This document shows, one piece after another, positions 9,247 to 16,986 of a DNA stretch of 64,000 bases; within the stretch, counting starts at the first letter, position 1, and the number at the start of each line of letters is the position of its first letter. This DNA comes from Cognatiluteimonas weifangensis. Lineage in GTDB: Bacteria > Pseudomonadota > Gammaproteobacteria > Xanthomonadales > Xanthomonadaceae. The stretch spans positions 303,851 to 367,850 of the forward strand of contig NZ_QVPD01000002.1 in NCBI RefSeq assembly GCF_003416885.1, given 5' to 3'. A program made the position numbers and the translations under genes. The notes under the pieces are model-generated. The model worked only from the letters and a program-made list of their open reading frames with translations, did not search any database and had not been told where the DNA came from.

Positions 9247-10122
9247 TCACCGCAGCAGGCTGAGTACGCTCTGCGGCGCCGAGTTGGCCTGGGCGAGCAT
9301 CGCGGTACCGGCCTGGGTCAGGATCTGCGTGCGGGTCAGCTCCGCGGTCTCCTTGGCGAAGTCGGCGTCCATGATGCGGCTGCGCGCGGCGGACACGTTC
9401 TCGACCGAGATCTGCAGGCTGGAGATGACCGACTCGAAGCGGTTTTGCGCCGCACCGTAGGTGGCGCGCTCGGCGTTGACCTTGTCCAGCGCGACATCGA
9501 TGTCCTTGATCGCGTTGGTGGCGGCGGTGGCGTCGGCGGCGATGTCGGAGGTGCCGGTGACCGTCTTCAGCACGTCCTGCGCCGTATCGGTCGCCTGCAG
9601 GCCGCCGCTGGTGCCGGCGGTACCGCCCGACAGCTGGTTGCGCGACACGGAGACCACGTCGTTGCTGGTGGTGCCGGCGCCGACCTGGAAGGAGAACGAG
9701 GACGAGCCGGTGAACAGCGAGGTGCCGTTGAAGGTGGTGCCGTCGATGACGCGCGAGATTTCCGACTGCAGCTGGGCGAACTCGAGGTCGAGGTTGCTGC
9801 GGTCGCCGGAGCTGTTGGTGGCGTTGGCCGACTGCACCGCCAGTTCGCGCATGCGCTGCAGGGCGTCGCCGATCTTGCCGAGCGCGCCTTCGGCGGTCTG
9901 CGCCAGCGAGATGCCGTCGTTGGCGTTGCGGATCGCGACGTTGGAGCCGCGGATCTGGGCGTTCATGCGCTCGGCGATGGCGAGGCCGGCGGCGTCGTCC
10001 TTCGCGCTGTTGACGCGCAGGCCCGACGACAGACGCTGGATCGAGGTCGCCAGGCCCAGGTTGTTGGTGTAGAGGTTGCGCTGGGCGTTCAGCGACATCA
10101 CGTTGGTGTTGACGACAGACAT
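9247..10122 (-). CDS. fliC: Flagellin FliC
   Basis: Filament subunit, 291 aa, shorter than the ~400 aa flagellins of Xanthomonas; the variable outer D2/D3 part is reduced to a short Ser/Thr/Gly-rich loop (~residues 125-190). The conserved D0/D1 ends are complete: [17 protein letters not shown], the flg22-type stretch with [15 protein letters not shown], and the C-terminal [17 protein letters not shown] with the LLR end. The Ser/Thr-rich surface loop offers O-glycosylation sites, which matters given the sugar genes next door. GGAGA ribosome site; sigma-28 promoter at 10217-10243; hairpin after the stop. Confidence 0.97.
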   Translation of the reverse strand: MSVVNTNVMSLNAQRNLYTNNLGLATSIQRLSSGLRVNSAKDDAAGLAIAERMNAQIRGSNVAIRNANDGISLAQTAEGALGKIGDALQRMRELAVQSANATNSSGDRSNLDLEFAQLQSEISRVIDGTTFNGTSLFTGSSSFSFQVGAGTTSNDVVSVSRNQLSGGTAGTSGGLQATDTAQDVLKTVTGTSDIAADATAATNAIKDIDVALDKVNAERATYGAAQNRFESVISSLQISVENVSAARSRIMDADFAKETAELTRTQILTQAGTAMLAQANSAPQSVLSLLR

Positions 10123-10216
10123 TGTTGGGTCTCCTGGACTGGTTGCCGGCGGGCAGGGCCACGGCCGGGGTTACCGCAGAAGATGCCGATGGTGGCCCCG
10201 TCCTCTGCTGTGGCAG

Positions 10217-10243
10217 ATAACGGCCAGGGCGGCGCTGGCTTTA
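10217..10243 (-). promoter_or_regulatory. Sigma-28 (FliA) promoter of fliC
   Basis: Minus strand TAAA (10243-10240), 15 bp, GCCGTTAT (10224-10217). This agrees with TAAA-N15-GCCGATAA except for one -10 base. The predicted start leaves an ~88-nt fliC leader, which ends in a good Shine-Dalgarno. Confidence 0.85.
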
Positions 10244-10368
10244 GCGCCCGGCGTGCGATTTCTGTGATGCAAGGCAGGGAAATCCCGGGCGGGGCCGCCG
10301 CGAGGGCGGCAGGCGCAGGCCGCATGCCCCGTGAACGCCCGCGCTGCGGCTTCGCCCGTGTCCCCCGT

Positions 10369-10425
10369 GGATTCCCGTCGCGTCGCGTGCTGGCGGGCAA
10401 GCGCCATCCGTCGCGACGGGAATCC
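10369..10425 (-). terminator. Long inverted repeat after the CMP-sugar synthetase gene
   Basis: Two 14-bp perfect arms (GGATTCCCGTCGCG at 10369-10382 and its complement at 10412-10425) with a 29-nt loop, starting 9 bp after the stop of the fusion gene. No T-tract. It may end the sugar operon or stabilise its 3' end. The rest of the 312-bp gap 10123-10434 contains the fliC leader and promoter and nothing else recognisable. Confidence 0.5.
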
Positions 10426-10434
10426 GCGGGCGGC

Positions 10435-11736
10435 TCAGAAGAACCCGTACTCGCGGGTGAGCCGCTCCACTTCCGCGCCTTCGGAGATGTCGATCAGGAT
10501 GCGCTTCTCGTTGGTCGCCACGCGCAGCGCGGCGTCCAGCACCGACGCTTCCACCCGACGCGGGATCACGACCAGCCCTTCGCGGTCGCCGAACACCAGG
10601 TCTTCCGGCGCCACCCGCACGCCTTGGATCGTCACCGGCTTGTTGACGCTGTCCAGGGTCGCGCGCTTGCGCACGTCCTGGCACGAATAGCCCTGCGCGA
10701 ACACCGGCAGACCGAGCCGCACCACGTCGGCGCTGTCGCGGGTCATGCCGCCGACCACCACGCCGGCCGCGCCGCGGCGGATCGCGAGGTTGGCGTTGAG
10801 CTCGCCGAAGTAGGCGTACTGGCCGATCTCGTTCTCGACCACGATGACGTCGTTGGGCACCACCGTCGCGTAACTGTCCAGCGCCTTGTAGATGCCGCGG
10901 AAATCCTCGCCATCCTCCAGCTTGCGCAGGCGCAGGGTCTTGGCGCGGCCGAGCATGCGCACGTCCGGCAGGTTGGGCGCGAGGCCGCGGACGACCTGGT
11001 CGGGATAGCCGTGGTCGTCGAGGATGTCCGACAGCATCGGGCTCGACAGCAGGCCCTTGAGGTTGTTGAGCAGGCAACGGTCGCGTTCGCGGCGACCGGC
11101 CTCGATCAGTTCCGCGAGCGCGAAGTCCTCGGGCCAGTTGACGTCGATCGCCTCCAGTGGACTGGCTTCCAGCAACAGCGGATGGTCGCCGATGCGGCGC
11201 TCCAGGCGCAGCGCGGCGTCGCGACGGACGATGTACAGGCCCATCGTCTCGATCACCGTCTCGTCGAGGGTGAAGCTGTTGGGAATGTTGGCGATGTCGT
11301 AGCTCGGCCGGCCGTTGCGCCAGGTGTACAGCCGCTCCTTGCGCACCAGCACCGCCGAGTCGTGCGGCGTGCCGGGTAGCGCCAGCGTCTCCACGCCGCG
11401 GCGCACGGTATCCGGCTCGATGAAGGGGCTGGTGCACAGCGCCTGCAGGTAGATGTCGGCCTCGACCTGGCGCACCTGGTTCATGAACAGGCGGTTGCCG
11501 TCGGTCGCATTGCTGGCGAGCTTCGGGTCGCGCATCAGCACCCGGCAGTCGCGCTCGGCGGCCATCGCCGCGATCTCCTCCGACTCGGTATCGAGGCACA
11601 CCTCGTCGATGAAGTCGCAGGCCAGCAGCTTGTCGAGGGTGTGCAGGAACAGCGGCTTGCCGTCGAGCAGGCGCACGTTCTTGTTGCCGATGCGGTCGCT
11701 GTTGCCCTTGGCGGGGAGGAAGGCGACGGTCTTCAT
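10435..11736 (-). CDS. CMP-sugar (ulosonic/neuraminic acid-type) cytidylyltransferase fused to RraA/HMG-aldolase-like domain
   Basis: 433 aa with two domains. Residues ~1-230 are a CMP-NeuAc/CMP-Kdo synthetase-type nucleotidyltransferase: the P-loop-like start FLPAKGNSDRIGNKNVRLL, then LDTESEEIAAMA and LQALCTSPFIEPDTVRRG. Residues ~250-433 match the RraA-like fold shared with class II pyruvate aldolases (HMG/CHA aldolase): FGELNANLAIRRGAAGVVV, the Arg-Asp pair in GGMTRDSADV, LPVFAQGYSC and PEDLVFGDREGLVVIP. In true HMG/CHA aldolases that Arg-Asp motif is catalytic, so the domain may be enzymatically active rather than an RNase E inhibitor. The ATG at 11736 overlaps the preceding glycosyltransferase by 4 bp. 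Position between fliC and flgL suggests a sugar donor for flagellin glycosylation (inference). Confidence 0.82.
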   Translation of the reverse strand: MKTVAFLPAKGNSDRIGNKNVRLLDGKPLFLHTLDKLLACDFIDEVCLDTESEEIAAMAAERDCRVLMRDPKLASNATDGNRLFMNQVRQVEADIYLQALCTSPFIEPDTVRRGVETLALPGTPHDSAVLVRKERLYTWRNGRPSYDIANIPNSFTLDETVIETMGLYIVRRDAALRLERRIGDHPLLLEASPLEAIDVNWPEDFALAELIEAGRRERDRCLLNNLKGLLSSPMLSDILDDHGYPDQVVRGLAPNLPDVRMLGRAKTLRLRKLEDGEDFRGIYKALDSYATVVPNDVIVVENEIGQYAYFGELNANLAIRRGAAGVVVGGMTRDSADVVRLGLPVFAQGYSCQDVRKRATLDSVNKPVTIQGVRVAPEDLVFGDREGLVVIPRRVEASVLDAALRVATNEKRILIDISEGAEVERLTREYGFF

Positions 11737-13055
11737 GCGGGTTCTCCGATGGAACAGGCGGCGAGGATCCGCTGCGCGAAGCGGTCGATGCGGTCGGCGA
11801 CCGGCTCGGCCTGCGGCACCGCCTGGGCGGCGATGAAGTCGGCGAGTTCGACGACGCCGTTGCGCACGTGCAGGGCGCGGTCGTCCTCGCGGACGAGGTG
11901 GCGCTCGCACAGCAGGCCGACCAGGGCACGGGCATTGGCGCGCTTGCGGGGCCCGTCGCGGTCGGCCAGCCAGGCAGCGACGCAGGCGCCGAGGTCGGCC
12001 GCACGCGCGGGCGCGTAGGCCGCTTCGGCCGCGGTCGCCGGGCTGCGGCCGAGGACCAGCAGCGGCTTGTCGCGCAGCAGGGCCTCGTACTGCAGCGTGG
12101 TGGTGCCGATGCAGGCGACGCGGTCTGCGTGCTCGAGCAGCCCCGCGATCGGCACGCCGTCGGCCTCGACGAAACGCGGCGGCAGGCGCAGCGGGTGGCG
12201 GAGCACCTCGCGGTTGATCGGATGGTCGCGGAACAGCACCGTCGCATCGGTCGGCAGGGCGGCGTCGAGCGCGTCCACGATCGCCTGCAGATCCGGCCAC
12301 AGCGGCTGGCTCAGGCCGATCGTGCGCAGCGCGGTGGGTTCGATCGAGGAGCCGATCGCGCTGGTGAGGACGAGCACACTCGGTCCGTCGCCGCGCGGGA
12401 GGGCGACGACGTCCGTGCCCTCGCGCGGCGGGTGGCGGTCCACCGGCGCCGACAGCGACAGCGCGCGCGCGGCATCGAACGCTTCGCCGACCTGGCGGGC
12501 GAGATCCATGCGCAGGCCGGCGTGCAGGGCGAAGGCGACGCGACTGTCGTCCCAGGCGTTCACTTCGCCGGCTTGCACCTGGTAGGTGCCCGCAAGCTGT
12601 CCGCGCTCGAAGCACCAGACCGGCACGTCGCTGGCCTGCAGCACGTTGCGCGCGACACGGCTGTGCGGGTGGGTGGTGTTCCACAGCAGCGCCCCGGACG
12701 GCCGCAGCTCCTCGGCGATCGCCTGATAGAACCATTCGCACTTCGCGGTTGCACGCGCGAAGGTGTCGGCCCCGGCCACACTGCCCGACCAGGCGCGCTC
12801 GGCCAGCGCCACCGGCGCGATCGCGTGGAAAGGCGCCAGGTCCTGCAATGGGATCTCGCGGTCGAAACCGAGGATCGAGTAGGGGATCTGGATCTGCGGA
12901 TATTCGAGCTCGGGCGCGTGCCTGGTTGCGAGCACGACGAGCTGGGTGCTCTGCTCGGCCAGTGCATCGCCCAGCCGATTGAGGAAGCGCGCGCAGCGCG
13001 GATCGCTGAGGGCGAAACAGCTGGCGACGCAGATCTGGTCGTGGTCGGTGTTCAT
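11733..13055 (-). CDS. Capsule-type (KpsS/KpsC-like) glycosyltransferase
   Basis: 440-aa cytosolic protein without signal peptide or membrane segments. The C-terminal half carries features of the capsular polysaccharide synthesis family: LFRDHPINREVLRHP and IGTTTLQYEALLRDKPLLVLG, the nucleotide-sugar side of a GT-B-like fold. Known KpsS/KpsC members are beta-Kdo transferases using CMP-Kdo, which fits the adjacent CMP-sugar synthetase. The N-terminus (CVASCFALSDPRCARFLNRL) resembles capsule proteins acting on a lipid acceptor. Overlaps of 4 bp on both sides show a tight three-gene operon. I infer transfer of the CMP-activated sugar, perhaps onto flagellin; a surface-polysaccharide acceptor is the alternative. 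Confidence 0.65.
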   Translation of the reverse strand: MNTDHDQICVASCFALSDPRCARFLNRLGDALAEQSTQLVVLATRHAPELEYPQIQIPYSILGFDREIPLQDLAPFHAIAPVALAERAWSGSVAGADTFARATAKCEWFYQAIAEELRPSGALLWNTTHPHSRVARNVLQASDVPVWCFERGQLAGTYQVQAGEVNAWDDSRVAFALHAGLRMDLARQVGEAFDAARALSLSAPVDRHPPREGTDVVALPRGDGPSVLVLTSAIGSSIEPTALRTIGLSQPLWPDLQAIVDALDAALPTDATVLFRDHPINREVLRHPLRLPPRFVEADGVPIAGLLEHADRVACIGTTTLQYEALLRDKPLLVLGRSPATAAEAAYAPARAADLGACVAAWLADRDGPRKRANARALVGLLCERHLVREDDRALHVRNGVVELADFIAAQAVPQAEPVADRIDRFAQRILAACSIGEPA

Positions 13056-15484
13056 GCGGCGAGGTCTCCGGCCGGGGTGGCCATGCGCCCGAGAAGCGGG
13101 CGATAGACGAGTTCCAGCACCAGTGACCCGGCGAACGGCACGCTGCCCGCGGGCAGCATGGAGAAGGCGCCTTCGGAGGCGCATTCGAGCAGGCCATCGC
13201 CGTGGTCGGCGGTCTGGTCGTGGATCAGGCGCGCGCGGACGTCGAAACCCTCCTGATCGCTGGACAGCAACTCGACCGGCAGCACCCGCGCTTGCAGCAG
13301 CTGAAGCCATCGGTGGCGTTCGCCGAACAGCAGGCCCACGTGCGCGTTGCCGCTGCCCAGCGGCACGCGTGCGCGGTAGAAACCGTCGTAAGTGGCCTGT
13401 GCGGCTACCGCCCGGCGAGTCGCCTCGCGCGCGGTGGTGTAGAGCACGGTCAGGCCGTCCTCGCGCAGGCTCCAGTCGGAGGAACGCAGGCTGAGGCGGT
13501 CGCGGTGCACCGCCAGCGTGGCCAGGCTGAGCTCCACGCCGCAATGGCGCAACTCGTGGGCGAGGTTGCGGCGCAGTTTCGGCCGCATGCGGGTGGAGAA
13601 GAAGATGCCGTCGCGGCGGAGGTCGGCGATCGCCTGTTCCGGATCCGCGATCCGCACCGCGATGTCCGAGCCCATGTTCTCGTCCATCGCGAACGACTGG
13701 AACAGGGACAGTTCGCCGCGGGAGGGCAGGTACAGCAGCCGCACCAGCTCGGCGAGGGTCGCGTCGCGCAGCGCGTCCTCCGTACAGGTCGGCGCGTTTT
13801 CCGCGGCCTCGCGCACGAAGACGATGGCGTGGTCCTGGATGCGGGCGACGGTCTGCGCCTGCTGCGGCGCGATCACCTGTGCCTCCAGCACCGGCGTGCC
13901 GTCGTCCGCGTAGTCGCGTACCGATCCGGTGTCGGTGGTGCACAGGGTCTCGAGCGTCGCCATGAACGGGATCAGGGTGCGGATCGTCTGCTCGCCGTGA
14001 CGCGCGCGGTCGATCAGCGCCGTGCGCTCGCCACCGGCGCCTGCCTGCGGGTAGCACATCAGGTACCAGCCGAGCAGGCCGACGCTCCACTCCTCGCGCA
14101 TCATCGGCGCCAGCGCGCGCTGGATGTTGCCGAAATAGCCGAGGTCGACCATCGCCAGGGTATCGCCGGCCTGCAGGTCCAGTTCGGCGACGAGGTGCCG
14201 GCGCATGCGCTCGCGATAGGCGGCCGACCAGCGCAGGATGCGCTGCACGACCGCCGGCGCGCGCACTTGGGCGACGAACGCGTCGTGGCCGCCGCCGGCG
14301 CGCTCGACCTTGCGCAGGATCTCGTCCGCGGCCGCCCCGGTGATGCCGAACTGCTTGAGGATGGTCGCGTACTGCCGGCTCCGGGAATGCATCGCCAGGT
14401 AGCGGTCGATGTCCTCCTGGGCGCGGAAGCCGGCGGCGAAGGCGGTGAAGCGGGAGATGTAGACGGGCTTGCCGATTTCCCCGCCGGCGAGCGCGGTGCA
14501 GGCGCGCCAGGGCAGGTGGCCGTCGCGCATCAGGAAGGCGATCTTCAGGCGCTGGCCGGCGGCGAGTGCCTCCTGCCGGCGGGCCAGGATCCAGCTGGCG
14601 AAGCCGTGCATCATCGGGCCGAGGCTGGCCTGGCCGAGATCGCGCACGGGATCCTCGGCGTCCAGGTCGAGTCGGGCCAGCACCGCGTGCCAGGGCGAGG
14701 GCATCCCGCGGCTGCGTTCGACCTCGGGATCCACCAGCCGCAACGCGGTGCCCTGATCTTCCATCCGGTCGGCGATGTGCCGGGGGAAGCGGTGCAGCAG
14801 GCGCGCGCGCAGTCCCGCCTGCACGGGCGCCTGCAGGTCCGCGTTGGGGTTGTCGCCGACGTGCAGGGTGTCGGCGGCCGACAGCGCGCCGCCGCGGCAC
14901 AGGCGCTCGAACAGGCCGGTGCCCTTGCTCGCGCCGTGCTCGCAGGAGACGAACACGCGCCCGATGGCCGCGTAGGCGTCCCGGGGCAGGCAATGCGCCA
15001 GCAGGCGACGCAACTGAGGTTCGCGCAGGTAGATGTCGCTGACGATGACGACCTCGAGACCGCGCGCCGCCGCATCGCGCAGCAGCGCGACCGCGGCCGG
15101 CAGCGGGAAGCAGGCCTCGCATTCGGCCTGCAGTTCCTCCTCCTCGATCTCGGCGAGGTGCGCGTCGTCGAGCCCGGGCGCGGCGGTGCGCAGGATGTCG
15201 CGCAGCGACACTTCCCACGCCCCGGTGCGCACGAACGCCAGCCGCCTTGCCAGCTGCTCGCCGCGCTGGCGCTGGCCGGCGTCCAGCCCCGCGCGGGCGA
15301 AGGCGGGACGCTGCTGCAGGCTGAAGAAGACGTCGGTGGGCTTGTGCACGCGCCGCCAGAGCAGGGTGTCGAAGCAGTCCAGCGACAGGACCTTGACGTC
15401 CGGGTACTCGTCCAGCAGGCGCGGCAGTTCGCGCACGGACACCGTGTCCAGCTCGGAGATCTCAAGGGAAGCGAAGGCTGTCAT
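13052..15484 (-). CDS. Large HAD-superfamily protein of surface-sugar clusters
   Basis: 810 aa. Residues ~25-225 form a HAD hydrolase: motif I SLDCFDTLLWRR, motif II VIVSDIYL, motif IV LHVGDNPNADLQ. The remaining ~580 residues are a conserved-looking but unassigned region (MRDGHLPWRACTAL, TLAMVDLGYFGNIQ, FFSTRMRPKLRRNL) of the kind found in polysaccharide and glycoprotein gene clusters. The ATG at 15517 overlaps the -12 element of a sigma-54-like site, so the ATG at 15484, 22 nt after the predicted transcript start, is taken. First gene of the sugar operon, 278 bp after flgL. The HAD part could dephosphorylate a sugar-phosphate intermediate; this is inference. Confidence 0.65.
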   Translation of the reverse strand: MTAFASLEISELDTVSVRELPRLLDEYPDVKVLSLDCFDTLLWRRVHKPTDVFFSLQQRPAFARAGLDAGQRQRGEQLARRLAFVRTGAWEVSLRDILRTAAPGLDDAHLAEIEEEELQAECEACFPLPAAVALLRDAAARGLEVVIVSDIYLREPQLRRLLAHCLPRDAYAAIGRVFVSCEHGASKGTGLFERLCRGGALSAADTLHVGDNPNADLQAPVQAGLRARLLHRFPRHIADRMEDQGTALRLVDPEVERSRGMPSPWHAVLARLDLDAEDPVRDLGQASLGPMMHGFASWILARRQEALAAGQRLKIAFLMRDGHLPWRACTALAGGEIGKPVYISRFTAFAAGFRAQEDIDRYLAMHSRSRQYATILKQFGITGAAADEILRKVERAGGGHDAFVAQVRAPAVVQRILRWSAAYRERMRRHLVAELDLQAGDTLAMVDLGYFGNIQRALAPMMREEWSVGLLGWYLMCYPQAGAGGERTALIDRARHGEQTIRTLIPFMATLETLCTTDTGSVRDYADDGTPVLEAQVIAPQQAQTVARIQDHAIVFVREAAENAPTCTEDALRDATLAELVRLLYLPSRGELSLFQSFAMDENMGSDIAVRIADPEQAIADLRRDGIFFSTRMRPKLRRNLAHELRHCGVELSLATLAVHRDRLSLRSSDWSLREDGLTVLYTTAREATRRAVAAQATYDGFYRARVPLGSGNAHVGLLFGERHRWLQLLQARVLPVELLSSDQEGFDVRARLIHDQTADHGDGLLECASEGAFSMLPAGSVPFAGSLVLELVYRPLLGRMATPAGDLAA

Positions 15485-15516
15485 CGGCACGCTGCGCTGG
15501 AAGGACGCCGCTTCCA

Positions 15517-15532
15517 TGCAATTCGCGTTCCA
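15517..15532 (-). promoter_or_regulatory. Sigma-54-like promoter of the sugar operon
   Basis: Minus strand TGGAACGCGAATTGCA: -12 TTGCA exact, -24 TGGAAC with one mismatch to TGGCAC, spacing correct. It predicts a start near 15506 and places the HAD-glycosyltransferase-CMP synthetase operon in the RpoN flagellar regulon. The rest of the gap (15533-15762) shows no gene. Confidence 0.6.
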
Positions 15533-15762
15533 GCAAGACGGGCCTGGGCGACGCGCATCCGCCCGCCCCCGCGCGGGCCACGGTGCGGCCGGGCGTCGGC
15601 AGGCGTCGACGGGCGAAGGCCTGCGCGCTCGGAGCAGCCCGGTCAGGCCACCACGGGAGTCGCCGGGGCGGGTGCGGCGCGGACGCGGCTCGCGCCGCGG
15701 CGGTCGGGCTGTCGCGGCACTGCCTGTCGCGCGGCGGCCGCGTCGGGCGTCGTCGGCCGGCC

Positions 15763-16974
15763 TCAGAGCCGGTCGAACAGCGAACCCGCCTGCATCCGCA
15801 CCATCAGCCGCTGGGCCGCCTCCAGCGCAACCATCTTCAGGTTGAGCTGGCTGATCGCCTCGGTGAGGTCGGTGTCGCGCAGGTCGGAGAGCATCGTGCG
15901 GAAGCTCTCGTCGTCGGCAAGGCGGCGGTCGGCGGCCTGGTCGAGCTCGTTGCGGCGCACGCCGGTGTCGGCGCGCAGGTCGAGGAAGTGCTGCTGGGCC
16001 TGGTCGACGTCCTTCAGGCCCGCGGTCAGCGCGTTGCGGCGGCGGACGCGGTCGGCGTCGGTCAGGGCCGGAGTGTCGAGCGCGTCGGCGAGCTGCTGCA
16101 GGGTGGCGAACACGTCCTGGTTGGGCGCGCGCTGCAGGGTGAAGCTGTCGCCCGCGGCGGGCGTGCCGGAGACCTGGAACTGCGCGCCCTGCGCGACGAT
16201 CGCCTGGCCGGGCGTGTAGCTGCCGGCCACCGGCGGCGCCAGCGGATTGCCGGCCCCGTCGACGACTTCGTAACTGCCGGGGCCGCTGAAGCGCAGGGTC
16301 AGCGTGGCGCCGTTCCAGGCGGCCGGATCGATGACCTGCGCCGTTTCCAGCACGCCGGTGCCGGTGTTGGCGGCGGCGGCGCGCGCGCGGCTGGTGCCGT
16401 CGCCGGTGCGCACGCGCAGGAACACCTCGCTGCCGGGGTTGCTGTCGCGCACGCTGGCGTCGGGACCGATGTCGATGACGTTTTGCCCGTCGTCGCCGCT
16501 GTAGGCCACGCTGCCGGCATTGTCGGTGAAGGGCACCACGCCGTCGCGGGTGCCGGCGAACAGGCGCCGCCCGGCGCCGTCGTCGCGGTTGGCGATCTGC
16601 AGCAGGCCGGCGCGCAGGCTGCGCAGTTCCAGCGCGATCGCGCGGCGGTCGGGATCGGACAGCGAGTCGTTGTTGGCCTGCACCGCGAGCTCACGCGCGC
16701 GCAGCAGGATGTCGCCGGAATCGCTGAGCGCGGATTCCTGCTGGCGCAGGCGGCTGTCGGCGATGGTGGCGTTGCTGCCGTACTGCTCCAGCCGGGCGAG
16801 CAGGTGATCGAGCCGCTGCGACGCAGCCATGCCGGCGGGGTCGTCGGCGGCGCGGGTAAGGCGCACGCCGCTGTTGATCTGCTGGTTGAGCTTTGCGATC
16901 TCGCCCTGGCGCAGCTGCATGCTGGACAGGCCCTGGGCGAACAGGCCGCTGGTGGACACGCGCAGGTTGGTCAT
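15763..16974 (-). CDS. flgL: Flagellar hook-filament junction protein FlgL (HAP3)
   Basis: 403-aa flagellin-like junction protein. N-terminus LRVSTSGLFAQGLSSMQLRQ and DDPAGMAASQRLDHLLARLEQY match the D0/D1 coiled region. The C-terminus DLRDTDLTEAISQLNLKMVA, then QRLMVRMQAGSLFDRL, is typical. The long middle insertion (~150-310) is normal for xanthomonad FlgL. It follows flgK by 12 bp within the flgJ-flgK-flgL unit, exported through the flagellar type III apparatus with FlgN as chaperone. Confidence 0.95.
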   Translation of the reverse strand: MTNLRVSTSGLFAQGLSSMQLRQGEIAKLNQQINSGVRLTRAADDPAGMAASQRLDHLLARLEQYGSNATIADSRLRQQESALSDSGDILLRARELAVQANNDSLSDPDRRAIALELRSLRAGLLQIANRDDGAGRRLFAGTRDGVVPFTDNAGSVAYSGDDGQNVIDIGPDASVRDSNPGSEVFLRVRTGDGTSRARAAAANTGTGVLETAQVIDPAAWNGATLTLRFSGPGSYEVVDGAGNPLAPPVAGSYTPGQAIVAQGAQFQVSGTPAAGDSFTLQRAPNQDVFATLQQLADALDTPALTDADRVRRRNALTAGLKDVDQAQQHFLDLRADTGVRRNELDQAADRRLADDESFRTMLSDLRDTDLTEAISQLNLKMVALEAAQRLMVRMQAGSLFDRL

Positions 16975-16986
16975 CGCGTTGGCTCC

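Noticed and set aside
11733..15218. Reading the glycosyltransferase frame as one 1161-residue protein
   Set aside because: The upstream part runs out of frame through the HAD gene and is Arg/Ala/Pro-rich noise; real coding features begin at the ATG at 13055.
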